A stretch of 64,000 bases of DNA from Congregibacter variabilis (GTDB lineage: Bacteria > Pseudomonadota > Gammaproteobacteria > Pseudomonadales > Halieaceae), in contig NZ_CP136864.1 of NCBI RefSeq assembly GCF_045689235.1, forward strand, positions 2,108,001 through 2,172,000, in the 5' to 3' direction. The translations under genes were made by a program, and so were the position numbers. Of this stretch, positions 17,278 through 26,019 are shown piece by piece. Under the pieces are notes generated by a model that did no database searches, was not told the DNA's origin, and saw nothing but the letters and a program-made list of their open reading frames with translations. Each line of letters begins with the position of its first letter. Within the stretch, counting starts at the first letter, position 1.

Positions 17278-18417
17278 TCATTGCCCCACCACACGCTTCT
17301 CGGTACTGACCGCCATAAGAAGTCCAAAACCAGCCATAAGCGTCACAACCGACGTGCCGCCGGCACTGACAAGGGGTAAGGGAACGCCCACAACCGGCAG
17401 CAAACCCGCGACCATTCCCATATTAACAAAGATGTAGACAAAGAAAGTCAGCGTAATACTCCCGCAAAGTATTCGACCGTAGCTACTTTGCGCATTCAGA
17501 CCGATCCAGAATGCCCGGAGTAAAATAAGTATGTACAGGCCAATTAGCAGCAAAACGCCCTGGAGCCCAAACTCCTCGGCCAGCACCGCAATGATAAAGT
17601 CGGTGTGACTCTCAGGCAAAAAATCGAGCTGAGACTGAGTGCCCTGAGTCCACCCCTTACCCGACCATCCGCCGGAACCAATGGCAGTCTTGGACTGAAT
17701 AATGTTCCAGCCTGCCCCGAGTTTGTCGCTCTCGGGATTTAGCAGGGTAAGGATTCGCTGCTTTTGATAGTCCTCGAGCATGAACATCCAAGCGGGCCAG
17801 GCAGAAAAAATCGCCACTAGAAACGTACCGAAGATGAACCGCCAGCTAATGCCGGCCATAAAAATGCCAAACAAGCCCGAAGCACCGATAAGCAGGGAGG
17901 TTCCCAGATCTGGCTGGCGAATAATAAGTCCACAGGGAATAACGATGAGCAGCAGGCAAACGACGATATGTTTTGACGCCGGAGGGAGTACTCTGGCGCC
18001 CAGGTACCAGGCAATGGTCATGGGTACCGCAAGCTTCATGACCTCCGATGGTTGAAAGCGAAAGCCCCCCAGATCCAGCCACCGCTGGGCGCCTTTTGCA
18101 CCCACTCCAGCCACGGCCACCGCCGCCAACAGCGCCACACCCAACAGGTAACCCCAGGGCGACCAGCGAGACCAACGCACGGGGCTGAACTGGGCCATAA
18201 CAAACATCACCACATAGGCCAGCACAAAGTATCTGCCCTGTCGGGCAACCGCATCCATGCTTTGCCCCGAAGCGCTATAAAGAACCAGCAGTCCGTACGC
18301 CGTTAACGCCAGCAACAACACCAGGAGAGGAGCATCGACGTGCATTTTCCTGGCCAGACCCGGGGGCCGGGTTAACGGCCCTACGTTGTCGGGCATCTGA
18401 CGAACGTATTCGGACAC
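17278..18417 (-). CDS. mrdB: Rod-shape SEDS glycosyltransferase RodA
   Basis: Polymerises lipid II in the elongasome together with PBP2. 379 residues with about ten membrane segments. The SEDS signature region is present: GSGGWSGKGWTQGTQSQLDF then PESHTDFI with the catalytic Asp region, and VGVPLPLVSAGGTSVV near the end. It starts with GTG at 18417, sharing one base with the stop of mrdA (TAGTG). The pair mrdA-rodA in this order is nearly universal. Confidence 0.96.
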   Translation of the reverse strand: MSEYVRQMPDNVGPLTRPPGLARKMHVDAPLLVLLLALTAYGLLVLYSASGQSMDAVARQGRYFVLAYVVMFVMAQFSPVRWSRWSPWGYLLGVALLAAVAVAGVGAKGAQRWLDLGGFRFQPSEVMKLAVPMTIAWYLGARVLPPASKHIVVCLLLIVIPCGLIIRQPDLGTSLLIGASGLFGIFMAGISWRFIFGTFLVAIFSAWPAWMFMLEDYQKQRILTLLNPESDKLGAGWNIIQSKTAIGSGGWSGKGWTQGTQSQLDFLPESHTDFIIAVLAEEFGLQGVLLLIGLYILILLRAFWIGLNAQSSYGRILCGSITLTFFVYIFVNMGMVAGLLPVVGVPLPLVSAGGTSVVTLMAGFGLLMAVSTEKRVVGQ

Positions 18418-20258
18418 TAGCTCGCTTCCCGCTCGAGCCAGGCATCAACGACCGCCCGGGCAATGGGATAAGCCGCACTGCTACCACCACCGTTTTCGAC
18501 GATCACCGCCACCGCGATGGTCGGCGCGTCCAATGGAGCAAAGGCAATAAACAGGCCGTGATTACGATGTCTGGCGTCGATTTCGTCTTCGTTATAAACC
18601 GCATCCTGAGCAATACCGATAACCTGCGCCGTACCGGTTTTACCGGCCATTTCGTAATTCATACCTTTGGCGATAGCCTTGGCTGTACCGCGCCGACCGT
18701 GCACCACTTCGCGCATACCCTCAACGACAGCGTCCCAATTCGCGCCATCGGCCATGAGCGGCTCAAGCATAGGAGCTTCCAGTGCCTCGTTGCCCAACCA
18801 TTGCACCAATCGTGGCTCGCGATGCTCACCCTGTGTGGCGAGCACCGAGGTGGCAACCGCTAGCTGTAGCGGTGTCGCCAACATATATCCCTGGCCAATC
18901 CCTACGCTCAATGTCTCTCCGGGATACCAGGTCTGACCCAGTGCGGCGCGCTTCCAGGCGGTAGACGGAAGAACCCCGCGGCGCTCCGCTGTGGTATCAA
19001 TGCCCGTGCGACGACCCAGACCGTAGTGGTCGAGATAATCGTGGATACCATCCACAGTGAGACGCCGCGCAAGATCATAAAAATACACGTCGCAGGATTC
19101 GGCCAGGGCCATTTTCAGGTCCACTTCCGGAGCATGACCGGTACCACGAATGCGCAAAATCCAGTCTCGATAACGCCGCCGGTCACCCGGAAGGCGATAC
19201 CAACCGGGGTCCGGGACCGTATACAGTGGGTCGATCAAACCAGCCTCGAGGCCGGCCATGGCGATCATCGGCTTGACCGTTGATCCCGGGGGATACTGCC
19301 CCTGAACCGTGCGATTGAACAAAGGCACGTCTGGAGAGTCCCTCAGCGCGTTGTAGTTGCGGCTACTGATACCGTTGACGAAAAGGTTGCTGTCAAAGGA
19401 AGGGGTGCTCACCAGTGCCAGCACGCCGCCGGTGAGTGGATCGATGGCCACCACGGCGCCGCGGCGTCCCGCCAGTTTCTCGTGCGCGACACGTTGCAGC
19501 TCGTAATCAAGATGCAGAATGAGGTCTTCACCGGGACTGGGGTCAAAACGCTCCAGCACCCGCAGCACCCGCCCGTGGGCATTCGTCTCTACGGTTTGGT
19601 AACCCACGGTACCGTGCAGTTCATCTTCGTAGCGCCGCTCAATACCGATTTTGCCGATATGAAATGTGCCGCGATAATCCGCCTGGTCAATCTGGGTCAT
19701 TTCTTCAACGTTGATACGTCCCACATAGCCCAAAGCATGCGCAAACAGCTCGCCGTGGGGATAGTAGCGCTGCAACTGGGCCTCTACCGTCACGCCCGGG
19801 AGGCGATGCCGGTTCACCGCAATGCGAGCCTGCTCCACGTCATCAAGACGAAAGCGCAGAGGTACAGGGTCATAGGGCCGGCGCTGACGGACCCGAGTGC
19901 GAAACTTGTCAAGGTCGCTCTCTTCAATTTCCACAAGCTCAGCCAGACTGGCCAAGGTGGCATCGAGGTCGTCGACCCGCTCAATGATGAGCGACAGTGT
20001 GTAGCTGGGACGGTTGTCAGCCAGCAGCACGCCGTTGCGATCGTAAATCAGGCCTCGCTTGGGCGGCAAAGGCTGGAGCTGCACGCGATTGCGTTCAGAG
20101 GCCGTGCTATAGGCTTCATAATCGTTGATCTGCAGGCCGTAATACCGGGCCAACAACACACCAAGGAGCAACGTGACAAAGCCCAGCGCCACAAGACTGC
20201 GGGCGCCAAAAATACGCTGTTCGCGTTGAGTATCTTTGAGAACTACGCGGGTAGCCAT
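18417..20258 (-). CDS. mrdA: Penicillin-binding protein 2
   Basis: The transpeptidase of lateral-wall synthesis. 613 residues: one N-terminal membrane segment (LVALGFVTLLLGVLLARYYG), a pedestal domain (PPKRGLIYDRNGVLLADNRP at its start) and a transpeptidase domain. Catalytic motifs are STVK (PPGSTVKPMIAMAG), SCD in the SxN position (LAESCDVYFYD) and KTGT (MAGKTGTAQV). It lies directly upstream of rodA, with rlmH 27 bases before it. Operon transcription probably begins further upstream, near proA. Confidence 0.96.
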   Translation of the reverse strand: MATRVVLKDTQREQRIFGARSLVALGFVTLLLGVLLARYYGLQINDYEAYSTASERNRVQLQPLPPKRGLIYDRNGVLLADNRPSYTLSLIIERVDDLDATLASLAELVEIEESDLDKFRTRVRQRRPYDPVPLRFRLDDVEQARIAVNRHRLPGVTVEAQLQRYYPHGELFAHALGYVGRINVEEMTQIDQADYRGTFHIGKIGIERRYEDELHGTVGYQTVETNAHGRVLRVLERFDPSPGEDLILHLDYELQRVAHEKLAGRRGAVVAIDPLTGGVLALVSTPSFDSNLFVNGISSRNYNALRDSPDVPLFNRTVQGQYPPGSTVKPMIAMAGLEAGLIDPLYTVPDPGWYRLPGDRRRYRDWILRIRGTGHAPEVDLKMALAESCDVYFYDLARRLTVDGIHDYLDHYGLGRRTGIDTTAERRGVLPSTAWKRAALGQTWYPGETLSVGIGQGYMLATPLQLAVATSVLATQGEHREPRLVQWLGNEALEAPMLEPLMADGANWDAVVEGMREVVHGRRGTAKAIAKGMNYEMAGKTGTAQVIGIAQDAVYNEDEIDARHRNHGLFIAFAPLDAPTIAVAVIVENGGGSSAAYPIARAVVDAWLEREAS

Positions 20259-20285
20259 CGGTCCTTGTCAAAAACGACGCAGGTG

Positions 20286-20756
20286 TCAGGCGCGATGATA
20301 GGGGTGACCGATGGTGATTGTCCAAGCACGATAAAGCTGCTCTGCCAAAATCACTCTCACCAAGGGGTGGGGCAAGGTCAGGGGACCCAAAGACCAACGC
20401 TGTTTGGCAGCAGCCAGACAGTCCTCAGACAAACCATCGGGACCGCCAATAAACAGACTCAAATCCTGGCCTTGCATCATCCAGCTTTCCAACTGGGCGG
20501 CGAGCTCCTCAGTGGTCCAGGGTTTCCCCCGACCATCCAGAGCCACACAGTGATCGTTGGGACTGACGCCTTTGAGCAGGGACTCGGCCTCCCGCTCTCG
20601 AAGTTGCTGCGCATTAGAGTTTGCGCTGCGAGCCGCCAGAGGCACGTCGCGCCATTGTAGTTTGAGCTCTCGGGGAAGACGCTTTGCGTATTCACCCGCG
20701 GCAGTGTCTACCCAGCGCGGCATCTTCCCCGCTACTGAGTGCACGGTTACCCGCAT
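20286..20756 (-). CDS. rlmH: 23S rRNA (pseudouridine1915-N3)-methyltransferase
   Basis: A SPOUT methyltransferase that modifies helix 69 of 23S rRNA. 156 residues, the family norm. The trefoil-knot SAM-binding motifs are LFIGGPDGLSEDCLAAAK and the C-terminal LAEQLYRAWTITIGHPYHR. Its ATG overlaps the rsfS stop by one base (TGATG), so the two are translationally coupled. The pair rsfS-rlmH, both ribosome-directed, is conserved widely. Confidence 0.97.
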   Translation of the reverse strand: MRVTVHSVAGKMPRWVDTAAGEYAKRLPRELKLQWRDVPLAARSANSNAQQLREREAESLLKGVSPNDHCVALDGRGKPWTTEELAAQLESWMMQGQDLSLFIGGPDGLSEDCLAAAKQRWSLGPLTLPHPLVRVILAEQLYRAWTITIGHPYHRA

Positions 20757-21130
20757 CAGTCGGAGCCGTTATCCAGAACGTGCTCGCCCGCACCGGCATC
20801 AGTAGAGCCGGTGCTCGCCCAAAGACGCTCGAGATCATAAAAGTCGCGAATCGCTGGCTGCATCACGTGCACCACAACGTCACCGAGATCTACCAGGACC
20901 CACTCTCCGGCATCCTCGCCCTCAACACCCAGCGGCATTTGTCCTGCGGCCTTGGCCATACGGGACACGTTGTCAGCAAGGGACTTCACATGGCGACTGG
21001 AGGTGCCACTGCAAATAATCAGGTAGTCCATCACGTTGCTGAGTTCTTGCACATCAAGCGTGACAGTATTGACGCCCTTTAAATCATCCAGCGCTTCGCC
21101 GACCAGATCCATAAGTTCCTGCGCCGACAT
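20756..21130 (-). CDS. rsfS: Ribosomal silencing factor RsfS
   Basis: Binds ribosomal protein uL14 and blocks subunit joining when nutrients run low. 124 residues with the DUF143/Iojap core: VTLDVQELSNVMDYLIICSG, SSRHVKSLADNVSRMAK and a C-terminal WVLVDLGDVVVHVM motif. The C-terminus is somewhat longer than in E. coli RsfS (105). nadD lies 45 bases upstream and rlmH overlaps its stop. Confidence 0.96.
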   Translation of the reverse strand: MSAQELMDLVGEALDDLKGVNTVTLDVQELSNVMDYLIICSGTSSRHVKSLADNVSRMAKAAGQMPLGVEGEDAGEWVLVDLGDVVVHVMQPAIRDFYDLERLWASTGSTDAGAGEHVLDNGSD

Positions 21131-21175
21131 CGGTGCTGGATTGTTGTTTGCTTTGTCTTGTGGGGTGATAGCCCG

Positions 21176-21838
21176 TTACTCCTGCTTTGCGTAGAGTCCA
21201 CGCTCAGCGATATATGCAAGCACGCTCTCTGGAAGGAGGTAGCGTGCGGAAAGCCCCAATTGTAACAGGGCACGAATGTTTGTGGCCGAGATATCCTGCA
21301 GGCGCAATGTTTGGGTGATCACTTTGCCAGCGGGGTGCCGACTGAGGTCCTCGACGCTGCCGGCGTGTTCGTGAAGTAAGGCAGCCAATGGCCCCTGAGA
21401 TGGCAAATGCCACCCCGGTCTCGCCATGATTACCAGATGTGCCAAATCCAGAAGCTCGTCCCAGCGATGCCAACCCGGCAAGCCCAGCAGGGCATCACAG
21501 CCCATCACCAGACACAGACCGCGCTGCTCCCCGAACTCGGCTCGCAGCTCCACAAGACTGTCCACCGTGTAGGACGGTCCCTGGCGATCAAGTTCTCGTT
21601 TGTCGCACAAAAACCGGGGCTCACCGGCAATCGCCATTTCTACCATCGCGGCTCTGTGCTCAGCACTAACCTCCGGCCGCTCCCGATGCGGGGGCTCCTT
21701 GGCAGGCATAAAACGTAGCTGATCAAGCTCCAGGCTTTCGAGCAACTCCATGGCAGAGCGCAAATGACCAAAATGAATGGGATTAAACGTGCCGCCGAAA
21801 ACAGCTATTGCACCCGTGCTGGCAGACAACTGGCTCAA
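21176..21838 (-). CDS. nadD: Nicotinate-nucleotide adenylyltransferase
   Basis: Converts nicotinate mononucleotide to deamido-NAD in NAD synthesis. 220 residues with the nucleotidyltransferase GGTFNPIHFGH motif at the N-terminus and the ISATNIR motif near the end. No ATG or GTG fits the start; TTG at 21838 overlaps the proA stop as TTGA, and a second TTG stands 9 bases on. The rare start plus a four-base overlap implies translation coupled to proA. Confidence 0.95.
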   Translation of the reverse strand: MSQLSASTGAIAVFGGTFNPIHFGHLRSAMELLESLELDQLRFMPAKEPPHRERPEVSAEHRAAMVEMAIAGEPRFLCDKRELDRQGPSYTVDSLVELRAEFGEQRGLCLVMGCDALLGLPGWHRWDELLDLAHLVIMARPGWHLPSQGPLAALLHEHAGSVEDLSRHPAGKVITQTLRLQDISATNIRALLQLGLSARYLLPESVLAYIAERGLYAKQE

Positions 21839-23109
21839 CTACGAATCTGCCCTTCACCCAGCACCACATACTTTTCTGAGGTGAGCCCCTCGAGGCCTAC
21901 CGGGCCCCGGGCATGCAATTTATCAGTGGAGATACCAATTTCTGCGCCCAATCCGTATTCGAATCCGTCGGCAAAGCGTGTCGATGCGTTAACCATCACC
22001 GACGCTGAATCCACCTCGCGCAGAAAACGCTGGGACCGCAGATAATCCGAAGTCACGATGGCCTCGGTATGTCCCGAACCGTAGCGGGCGATATGCGCCA
22101 TGGCAGAATCGATATCATCAACCACGCAAACAGACAAAATCGGCCCGAGGTACTCCATACCCCAGTCTTCTTGTGTGGCGAGGGAAGCCCCGGGAACAAT
22201 AGCCACGGTTCGCGCACAGCCTCTGAGCTCTACGCCAGCATCCAGGTAGGCCTTGGCCAGTGAAGGTAACAACTGGGCGGCCTCCTTCTGATGAATGAGC
22301 AGCGTTTCCATGGTGTTGCAGGTCCCGTAGCGATGCGTCTTGGCATTGACCGCGATGGCCACGGCCATATCCGGGTCGGCGCCATCGTCTATATACACAT
22401 GGCAAACACCATCCAAATGTTTGATAACGGGTACGCGGGCTTCTTTGCTAATTCGTTCGATAAGACTGCGACCGCCCCGGGGAATGACAACATCCACCAG
22501 CCCCTCAAGGCCCAGCAAGGCGCCAACCGCAGCCCGATCGCGGGTTTGTATCAGCTGCACCGCAGCGCCGTCCAAACCAGCCACGGCAAGGCCATCGGCC
22601 ATAGCCGCGGCTATTACCGTGTTTGAATGCAGGGCTTCGGAGCCGCCGCGAAGAATCGCTGCATTGCCGGACTTAAGACATAAGCTGGCGGCATCGGCAG
22701 TCACATTGGGACGTGATTCGTAAATGATGCCCACCACACCCAGGGGCACGCGCATCTTCCCTACTCGAATACCCGAAGGCCGTGTGCGCATATCGCGGAT
22801 TGCCCCCACAGGATCGGGCAAAGCCGCGACCTGACGCAGACCATCAAGCATGTCGTCAATCCGCGCGGGCGTCAGTTCCAGACGATCCAGCAAAGCGGAA
22901 TCCAGGTCATTCTCCCGTGCCCGCTGCATGTCCAGCGCATTGGCCTCACTTAACGCTTCGCGACGCTCGTGAAGAATATCGGCGGCGGCCAGAAGAGCCT
23001 GATTCCGAGCATCCGTCGCCGACGCAAGTAACTGCCTTGACGCCGCGCGTGCGGCGAGCGCCATCGTGCGCATTTCCGCGAGAATTTCCGCGGGCGTAGC
23101 TGCGTTCAT
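21835..23109 (-). CDS. proA: Glutamate-5-semialdehyde dehydrogenase
   Basis: Reduces glutamyl-5-phosphate to the semialdehyde in proline synthesis. I chose ATG at 23109 (424 residues); a TTG at 23115 is in frame. Family motifs: LGVVGIIYESRPNVTADAA, the catalytic Cys in HRYGTCNTMETLL, and ELRGCARTVAIVPG, with GYSTEKYV-like GLTSEKYVV near the end. It is the first gene of the minus-strand block; the partner proB is absent. The 134 bases to divergent bfd must hold the block's first promoter. Confidence 0.96.
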   Translation of the reverse strand: MNAATPAEILAEMRTMALAARAASRQLLASATDARNQALLAAADILHERREALSEANALDMQRARENDLDSALLDRLELTPARIDDMLDGLRQVAALPDPVGAIRDMRTRPSGIRVGKMRVPLGVVGIIYESRPNVTADAASLCLKSGNAAILRGGSEALHSNTVIAAAMADGLAVAGLDGAAVQLIQTRDRAAVGALLGLEGLVDVVIPRGGRSLIERISKEARVPVIKHLDGVCHVYIDDGADPDMAVAIAVNAKTHRYGTCNTMETLLIHQKEAAQLLPSLAKAYLDAGVELRGCARTVAIVPGASLATQEDWGMEYLGPILSVCVVDDIDSAMAHIARYGSGHTEAIVTSDYLRSQRFLREVDSASVMVNASTRFADGFEYGLGAEIGISTDKLHARGPVGLEGLTSEKYVVLGEGQIRS

Positions 23110-23182
23110 GACCAAGATCTCTTTATTTAGGGCGCGGAATTATACCTGAGCCTGAAGCAGCGGGACTGCCTGTAAATAGTAT

Positions 23183-23197
23183 TGACAATTATTCTCA
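23183..23197. promoter_or_regulatory. Candidate Fur box upstream of bfd
   Basis: TGACAAT-T-ATTCTCA matches the 7-1-7 Fur consensus TGATAAT-N-ATTATCA at 12 of 14 positions. It stands about 46 bases before the bfd ATG, where it could cover the promoter, and also lies between divergent bfd and proA. Bfd is an iron-starvation gene in pseudomonads, so Fur control would fit. Confidence 0.55.
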
Positions 23198-23243
23198 TTT
23201 AAAATAACTTGGCACTTCAAGTCACTTCTGGAGCAGGAACAGC

Positions 23244-23456
23244 ATGTACGTATGCATCTGCAACGGCATTACAGACAAGCAGATCAAAAACGCCGTAGCC
23301 GAGGGCGCAACATCCCTGCAGCTGCTGCGCGACGAACTCGGCGTAGGCAGCCAATGTGGCAGCTGCACTGAGCAAGCGTTGAGCTTTCTTGACGACACGT
23401 CAGCGCAAACAAACCTGGGCAAAAGCTTGTTCTACGCAGCAGCGTCCCCCGCCTAA
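23244..23456 (+). CDS. bfd: Bacterioferritin-associated ferredoxin
   Basis: A [2Fe-2S] protein that passes electrons to bacterioferritin so that stored iron can leave. 70 residues with the BFD-like ligand set C4, C6 (YVCICNG) and C38, C41 (GSQCGSCTEQA). The ribosome site AGGAAC precedes ATG at 23244. bfr lies 272 bases downstream on the same strand, each gene with its own candidate Fur box, so the two may be regulated separately. Confidence 0.94.
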   Translation: MYVCICNGITDKQIKNAVAEGATSLQLLRDELGVGSQCGSCTEQALSFLDDTSAQTNLGKSLFYAAASPA

Positions 23457-23532
23457 ACCCAAGGTCGTTCGGCACAGTCCCCCGTCAATCACGGACCGCA
23501 GCTACTGCGCAGTAGCGCACCAGCTTGTTGAT

Positions 23533-23547
23533 TGCTAATGCTTTTCA
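23533..23547. promoter_or_regulatory. Candidate Fur box upstream of bfr
   Basis: TGCTAAT-G-CTTTTCA matches the 7-1-7 Fur consensus at 10 to 11 of 14 positions. It lies in the 272-base gap between bfd and bfr, about 180 bases before the bfr start. It is weaker than the bfd site, and the distance leaves its target promoter uncertain. Confidence 0.35.
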
Positions 23548-23728
23548 TTTGTGTTCTCGACAATTTATCTGGCCCCGTCACAGTTCCAGCCGCTACACTT
23601 CCCAGATACAACAAAACCCGGAATGGCAGACGTTCCGGCAACGAAAGACTTAACCCAAGCACAGCTTCGCCGGCACAGGCAGTCGCCAGCGATTCAGATA
23701 ATTTGAAGCAATTAAGGAGCTCCACCCC

Positions 23729-24214
23729 GTGAAAGGCGATCCAAAAGTCATAGAACACCTGAACCGCATACTTGCCAACGAACTTGTCGCGATAAATCAG
23801 TATTTTCTCCACGCCCGGATGTACAAGGACTGGGGGCTGGTAGAGCTCGCTGACCACGAATATCACGAATCCATCGACGAGATGAAGCATGCAGACCAAC
23901 TGGTAGAGCGCATTCTGTTTTTGGAGGGATTACCCAACCTTCAGGACCTGGGCAAGTTGATGATCGGCGAAAACACACAGGAAATGCTGGAGTGCGATCT
24001 CAAGCTGGAGCACATTGCTCATGCGGACTTAAAAGCCGCAGCGGCTTACTGCGAAAGCGTGGGTGACTATGCTTCTCGTGATCTTGTGGTCGAAATCCTC
24101 ACTGCCGAGGAAGACCACGTCGATTGGCTGGAAACTCAGCTAAGCCTGATCGATAAAGTGGGTATACAGAACTACCTGCAGACGGCCATGAACACCGTTA
24201 AACCTGTTGCCTGA
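23729..24214 (+). CDS. bfr: Bacterioferritin, haem-binding iron store
   Basis: Forms a 24-subunit cage that oxidises and stores iron. 161 residues starting with GTG (VKGDPKVIEHLNRIL). Met52 (DEMKHAD), the inter-subunit haem ligand, is present. The di-iron ferroxidase ligands are also present: Glu18, Glu51, His54, and the later Glu and ExxH residues in LEHIAHAD and TAEEDHVDWLE. So it looks like a complete haem-type FtnB/BfrB subunit. A GC-rich hairpin follows the stop. Confidence 0.96.
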   Translation: MKGDPKVIEHLNRILANELVAINQYFLHARMYKDWGLVELADHEYHESIDEMKHADQLVERILFLEGLPNLQDLGKLMIGENTQEMLECDLKLEHIAHADLKAAAAYCESVGDYASRDLVVEILTAEEDHVDWLETQLSLIDKVGIQNYLQTAMNTVKPVA

Positions 24215-24224
24215 TGGGCAGCAT

Positions 24225-24246
24225 GGCAGGGCCTCACGGCCCTGCC
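24225..24246 (+). terminator. Hairpin after bfr, possible terminator
   Basis: Nine-base perfect stem GGCAGGGCC / GGCCCTGCC with loop TCAC, 11 bases after the bfr stop. The trailing sequence (TGTTATCTCT) is only moderately U-rich. It also lies before the end of the convergent grxD gene. Confidence 0.45.
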
Positions 24247-24279
24247 TGTTATCTCTACTAAACGCCCTGCTTAAACGAC

Positions 24280-24600
24280 TTACGCGGCCTCGGATGCCTC
24301 GCGTACCAGAGGCTCTAACTCACCTTTCTCATGCATCTCTGTGACGATGTCACAACCACCAATCAATTCTCCCTTCACCCACAATTGTGGAAAGGTCGGC
24401 CAATTCGCATAGGTAGGCAGGTTGGACCGAATTTCAGGATTGCTCAGGATATCGACATAAGCAAAGCGCTGACCACAGGCCATAAGAGCCTGTACTACTC
24501 GCGCAGAAAATCCGCACTGCGGCTGATTCGGTGAGCCCTTCATATACAGCAGCACTTGATTCTGCTCTACCTGCTCCTTGATCTGCTCCATTACGTCCAT
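24280..24600 (-). CDS. grxD: Monothiol glutaredoxin (Grx4 type)
   Basis: A carrier and delivery protein for [2Fe-2S] clusters. 106 residues with the CGFS active site (NQPQCGFSARVV), the cis-Pro motif WPTFPQLWVKGELIGG and CDIVTEM, all typical of E. coli GrxD (115 residues). Upstream of its start is an imperfect palindrome resembling an IscR site. It sits beside bfd-bfr in an iron-handling neighbourhood. Confidence 0.96.
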   Translation of the reverse strand: MDVMEQIKEQVEQNQVLLYMKGSPNQPQCGFSARVVQALMACGQRFAYVDILSNPEIRSNLPTYANWPTFPQLWVKGELIGGCDIVTEMHEKGELEPLVREASEAA

Positions 24601-24628
24601 GCTAAAACCCCATTGAATATTCGAATGT

Positions 24629-24645
24629 CCGAGTATTTTACTAGG
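24629..24645. promoter_or_regulatory. Candidate IscR-type operator upstream of grxD
   Basis: The palindrome CCGAGTA-TTT-TACTAGG (6 of 7 paired) sits 29 bases before the grxD start. It resembles the IscR type-1 half-site pattern (CCGAGTA/TACTCGG with an AT-rich centre) found before isc genes of pseudomonads. An Fe-S-sensing regulator would suit grxD. The match is by eye and the consensus is from memory. Confidence 0.4.
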
Positions 24646-24822
24646 ATTAGTAGCGTGGGCGCCACGGCGATTTGTTCGTCGTTAAAAATTGTCAGCCATC
24701 CAAAGAGTAGCTATAGTTTTATGGAGGCAGCGCGGGCGCTGCTTTTTTAATTTCCGGGTATCACTGTGTTTTACTGAACCCCGTAAACAAACCCTTAACG
24801 ACGCTTTTGCCTGGGCAACGCC

Positions 24823-26019
24823 ATGTCAGCCTTGATGAGTACCTATTCCCCGCTGCCCGTGAGCTTTAGCCACGGTCGTGGCGCAGAGCTGTTTAGTAGT
24901 GAGGGACAATCCTTTCTGGACGGGCTGTCTGGCATCGCCGTAACCAACCTGGGACACGCACACCCCCGCGTAACTGCGGCCATTACCGAGCAGGCAGCCA
25001 AACTGCTGCACTGCTCCAACATTTATCGCATTGATCTTCAGGAGCAAGTCGGCGAGGAACTCACCCGCCGCGCTGCCATGGAACGCGTCTTTTTTAGTAA
25101 CTCCGGGGCCGAAGCCAACGAAGCGGCCATAAAGCTCGCACGCCTGCATGCTCACCACCGGGGGATCGGCAGGCCGCAGATTGTGGCCCTCGAAGGCGCC
25201 TTTCACGGGCGGACCCTCGCTGCGCTATCGGCCACGGGCAATAGCAAAATTCAGGCGGGCTTTGGCCCCATGGTCGAAGGCTTTCTCCGCGCACCGCGCA
25301 ACGATCTGGACGCGCTTAGACAGCTGGCGCAGCGCCATAGCGATATCGCCGCATTGATGCTGGAGCCAGTGCAAGGGGAAAGCGGCATACACCCCCTGGA
25401 CCTGGACTATCTCAGCGCCGCAGCAGCACTGTGCAAAAAACAAGGCTGGTTGCTGATTTTCGACGAAGTGCAGTCAGGCAACGGCCGCACCGGCAGCTAC
25501 TTTTATTATCAGCAGACAGACGTCAAACCCGACATCGTTAGCACAGCTAAAGCGCTGGGCAATGGCGTCCCCATCGGGGCCTGCCTGGCCCGAGGTGAAG
25601 CTGCCCAAACTTTTGCACCAGGGCATCACGGCTCCACCTACGGAGGCAACCCACTGGCTTGCGCCGCCGCCGGAGCCGTCCTGGAGTCCCTCGCGACAGA
25701 ACAACTACAGGAACGGGCGCAACCGCTGGGGCAGCGCATCGTAGGGAGTTTTCAGCAGGCGTTACAGCATCAGGACGCCGTACAGGAATACCGGCGCGCA
25801 GGACTGATGATAGGCATCGAACTCAAACAGGACTGCGGCGCCTTGGTGGCGCTAGCACTGGAAGCTGGATTACTGATCAACGTCACCGCCGCACGAACCA
25901 TCCGACTCCTCCCTCCGCTGGTCATGACCGACGAGCAAGGGCGCCAGCTGGGCGAAACCCTGGCAAGCGTCGTTGATCACTGGCTGACCCAGAACCAAAC
26001 CATGGCAGGTACCGCGTGA
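24823..26019 (+). CDS. argD: Acetylornithine / ornithine-type aminotransferase
   Basis: A PLP enzyme that makes N-acetylornithine in arginine synthesis. 398 residues with class-III aminotransferase motifs: LFSSEGQSFLDGLSGIAV, FFSNSGAEANEAAIKLAR, ALEGAFHGRTLAALS, LIFDEVQSGNGRTG and the PLP Lys in STAKALGNGVPIGA. The next gene, argF, overlaps its stop by four bases, which supports argD over other class-III enzymes. An in-frame ATG 12 bases on is a possible alternative start. Confidence 0.93.
   Translation: MSALMSTYSPLPVSFSHGRGAELFSSEGQSFLDGLSGIAVTNLGHAHPRVTAAITEQAAKLLHCSNIYRIDLQEQVGEELTRRAAMERVFFSNSGAEANEAAIKLARLHAHHRGIGRPQIVALEGAFHGRTLAALSATGNSKIQAGFGPMVEGFLRAPRNDLDALRQLAQRHSDIAALMLEPVQGESGIHPLDLDYLSAAAALCKKQGWLLIFDEVQSGNGRTGSYFYYQQTDVKPDIVSTAKALGNGVPIGACLARGEAAQTFAPGHHGSTYGGNPLACAAAGAVLESLATEQLQERAQPLGQRIVGSFQQALQHQDAVQEYRRAGLMIGIELKQDCGALVALALEAGLLINVTAARTIRLLPPLVMTDEQGRQLGETLASVVDHWLTQNQTMAGTA

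Noticed and set aside
19482..20660. 392-codon plus-strand frame across mrdA and rlmH
   Set aside because: Covers two well-supported genes on the other strand and has no domain.
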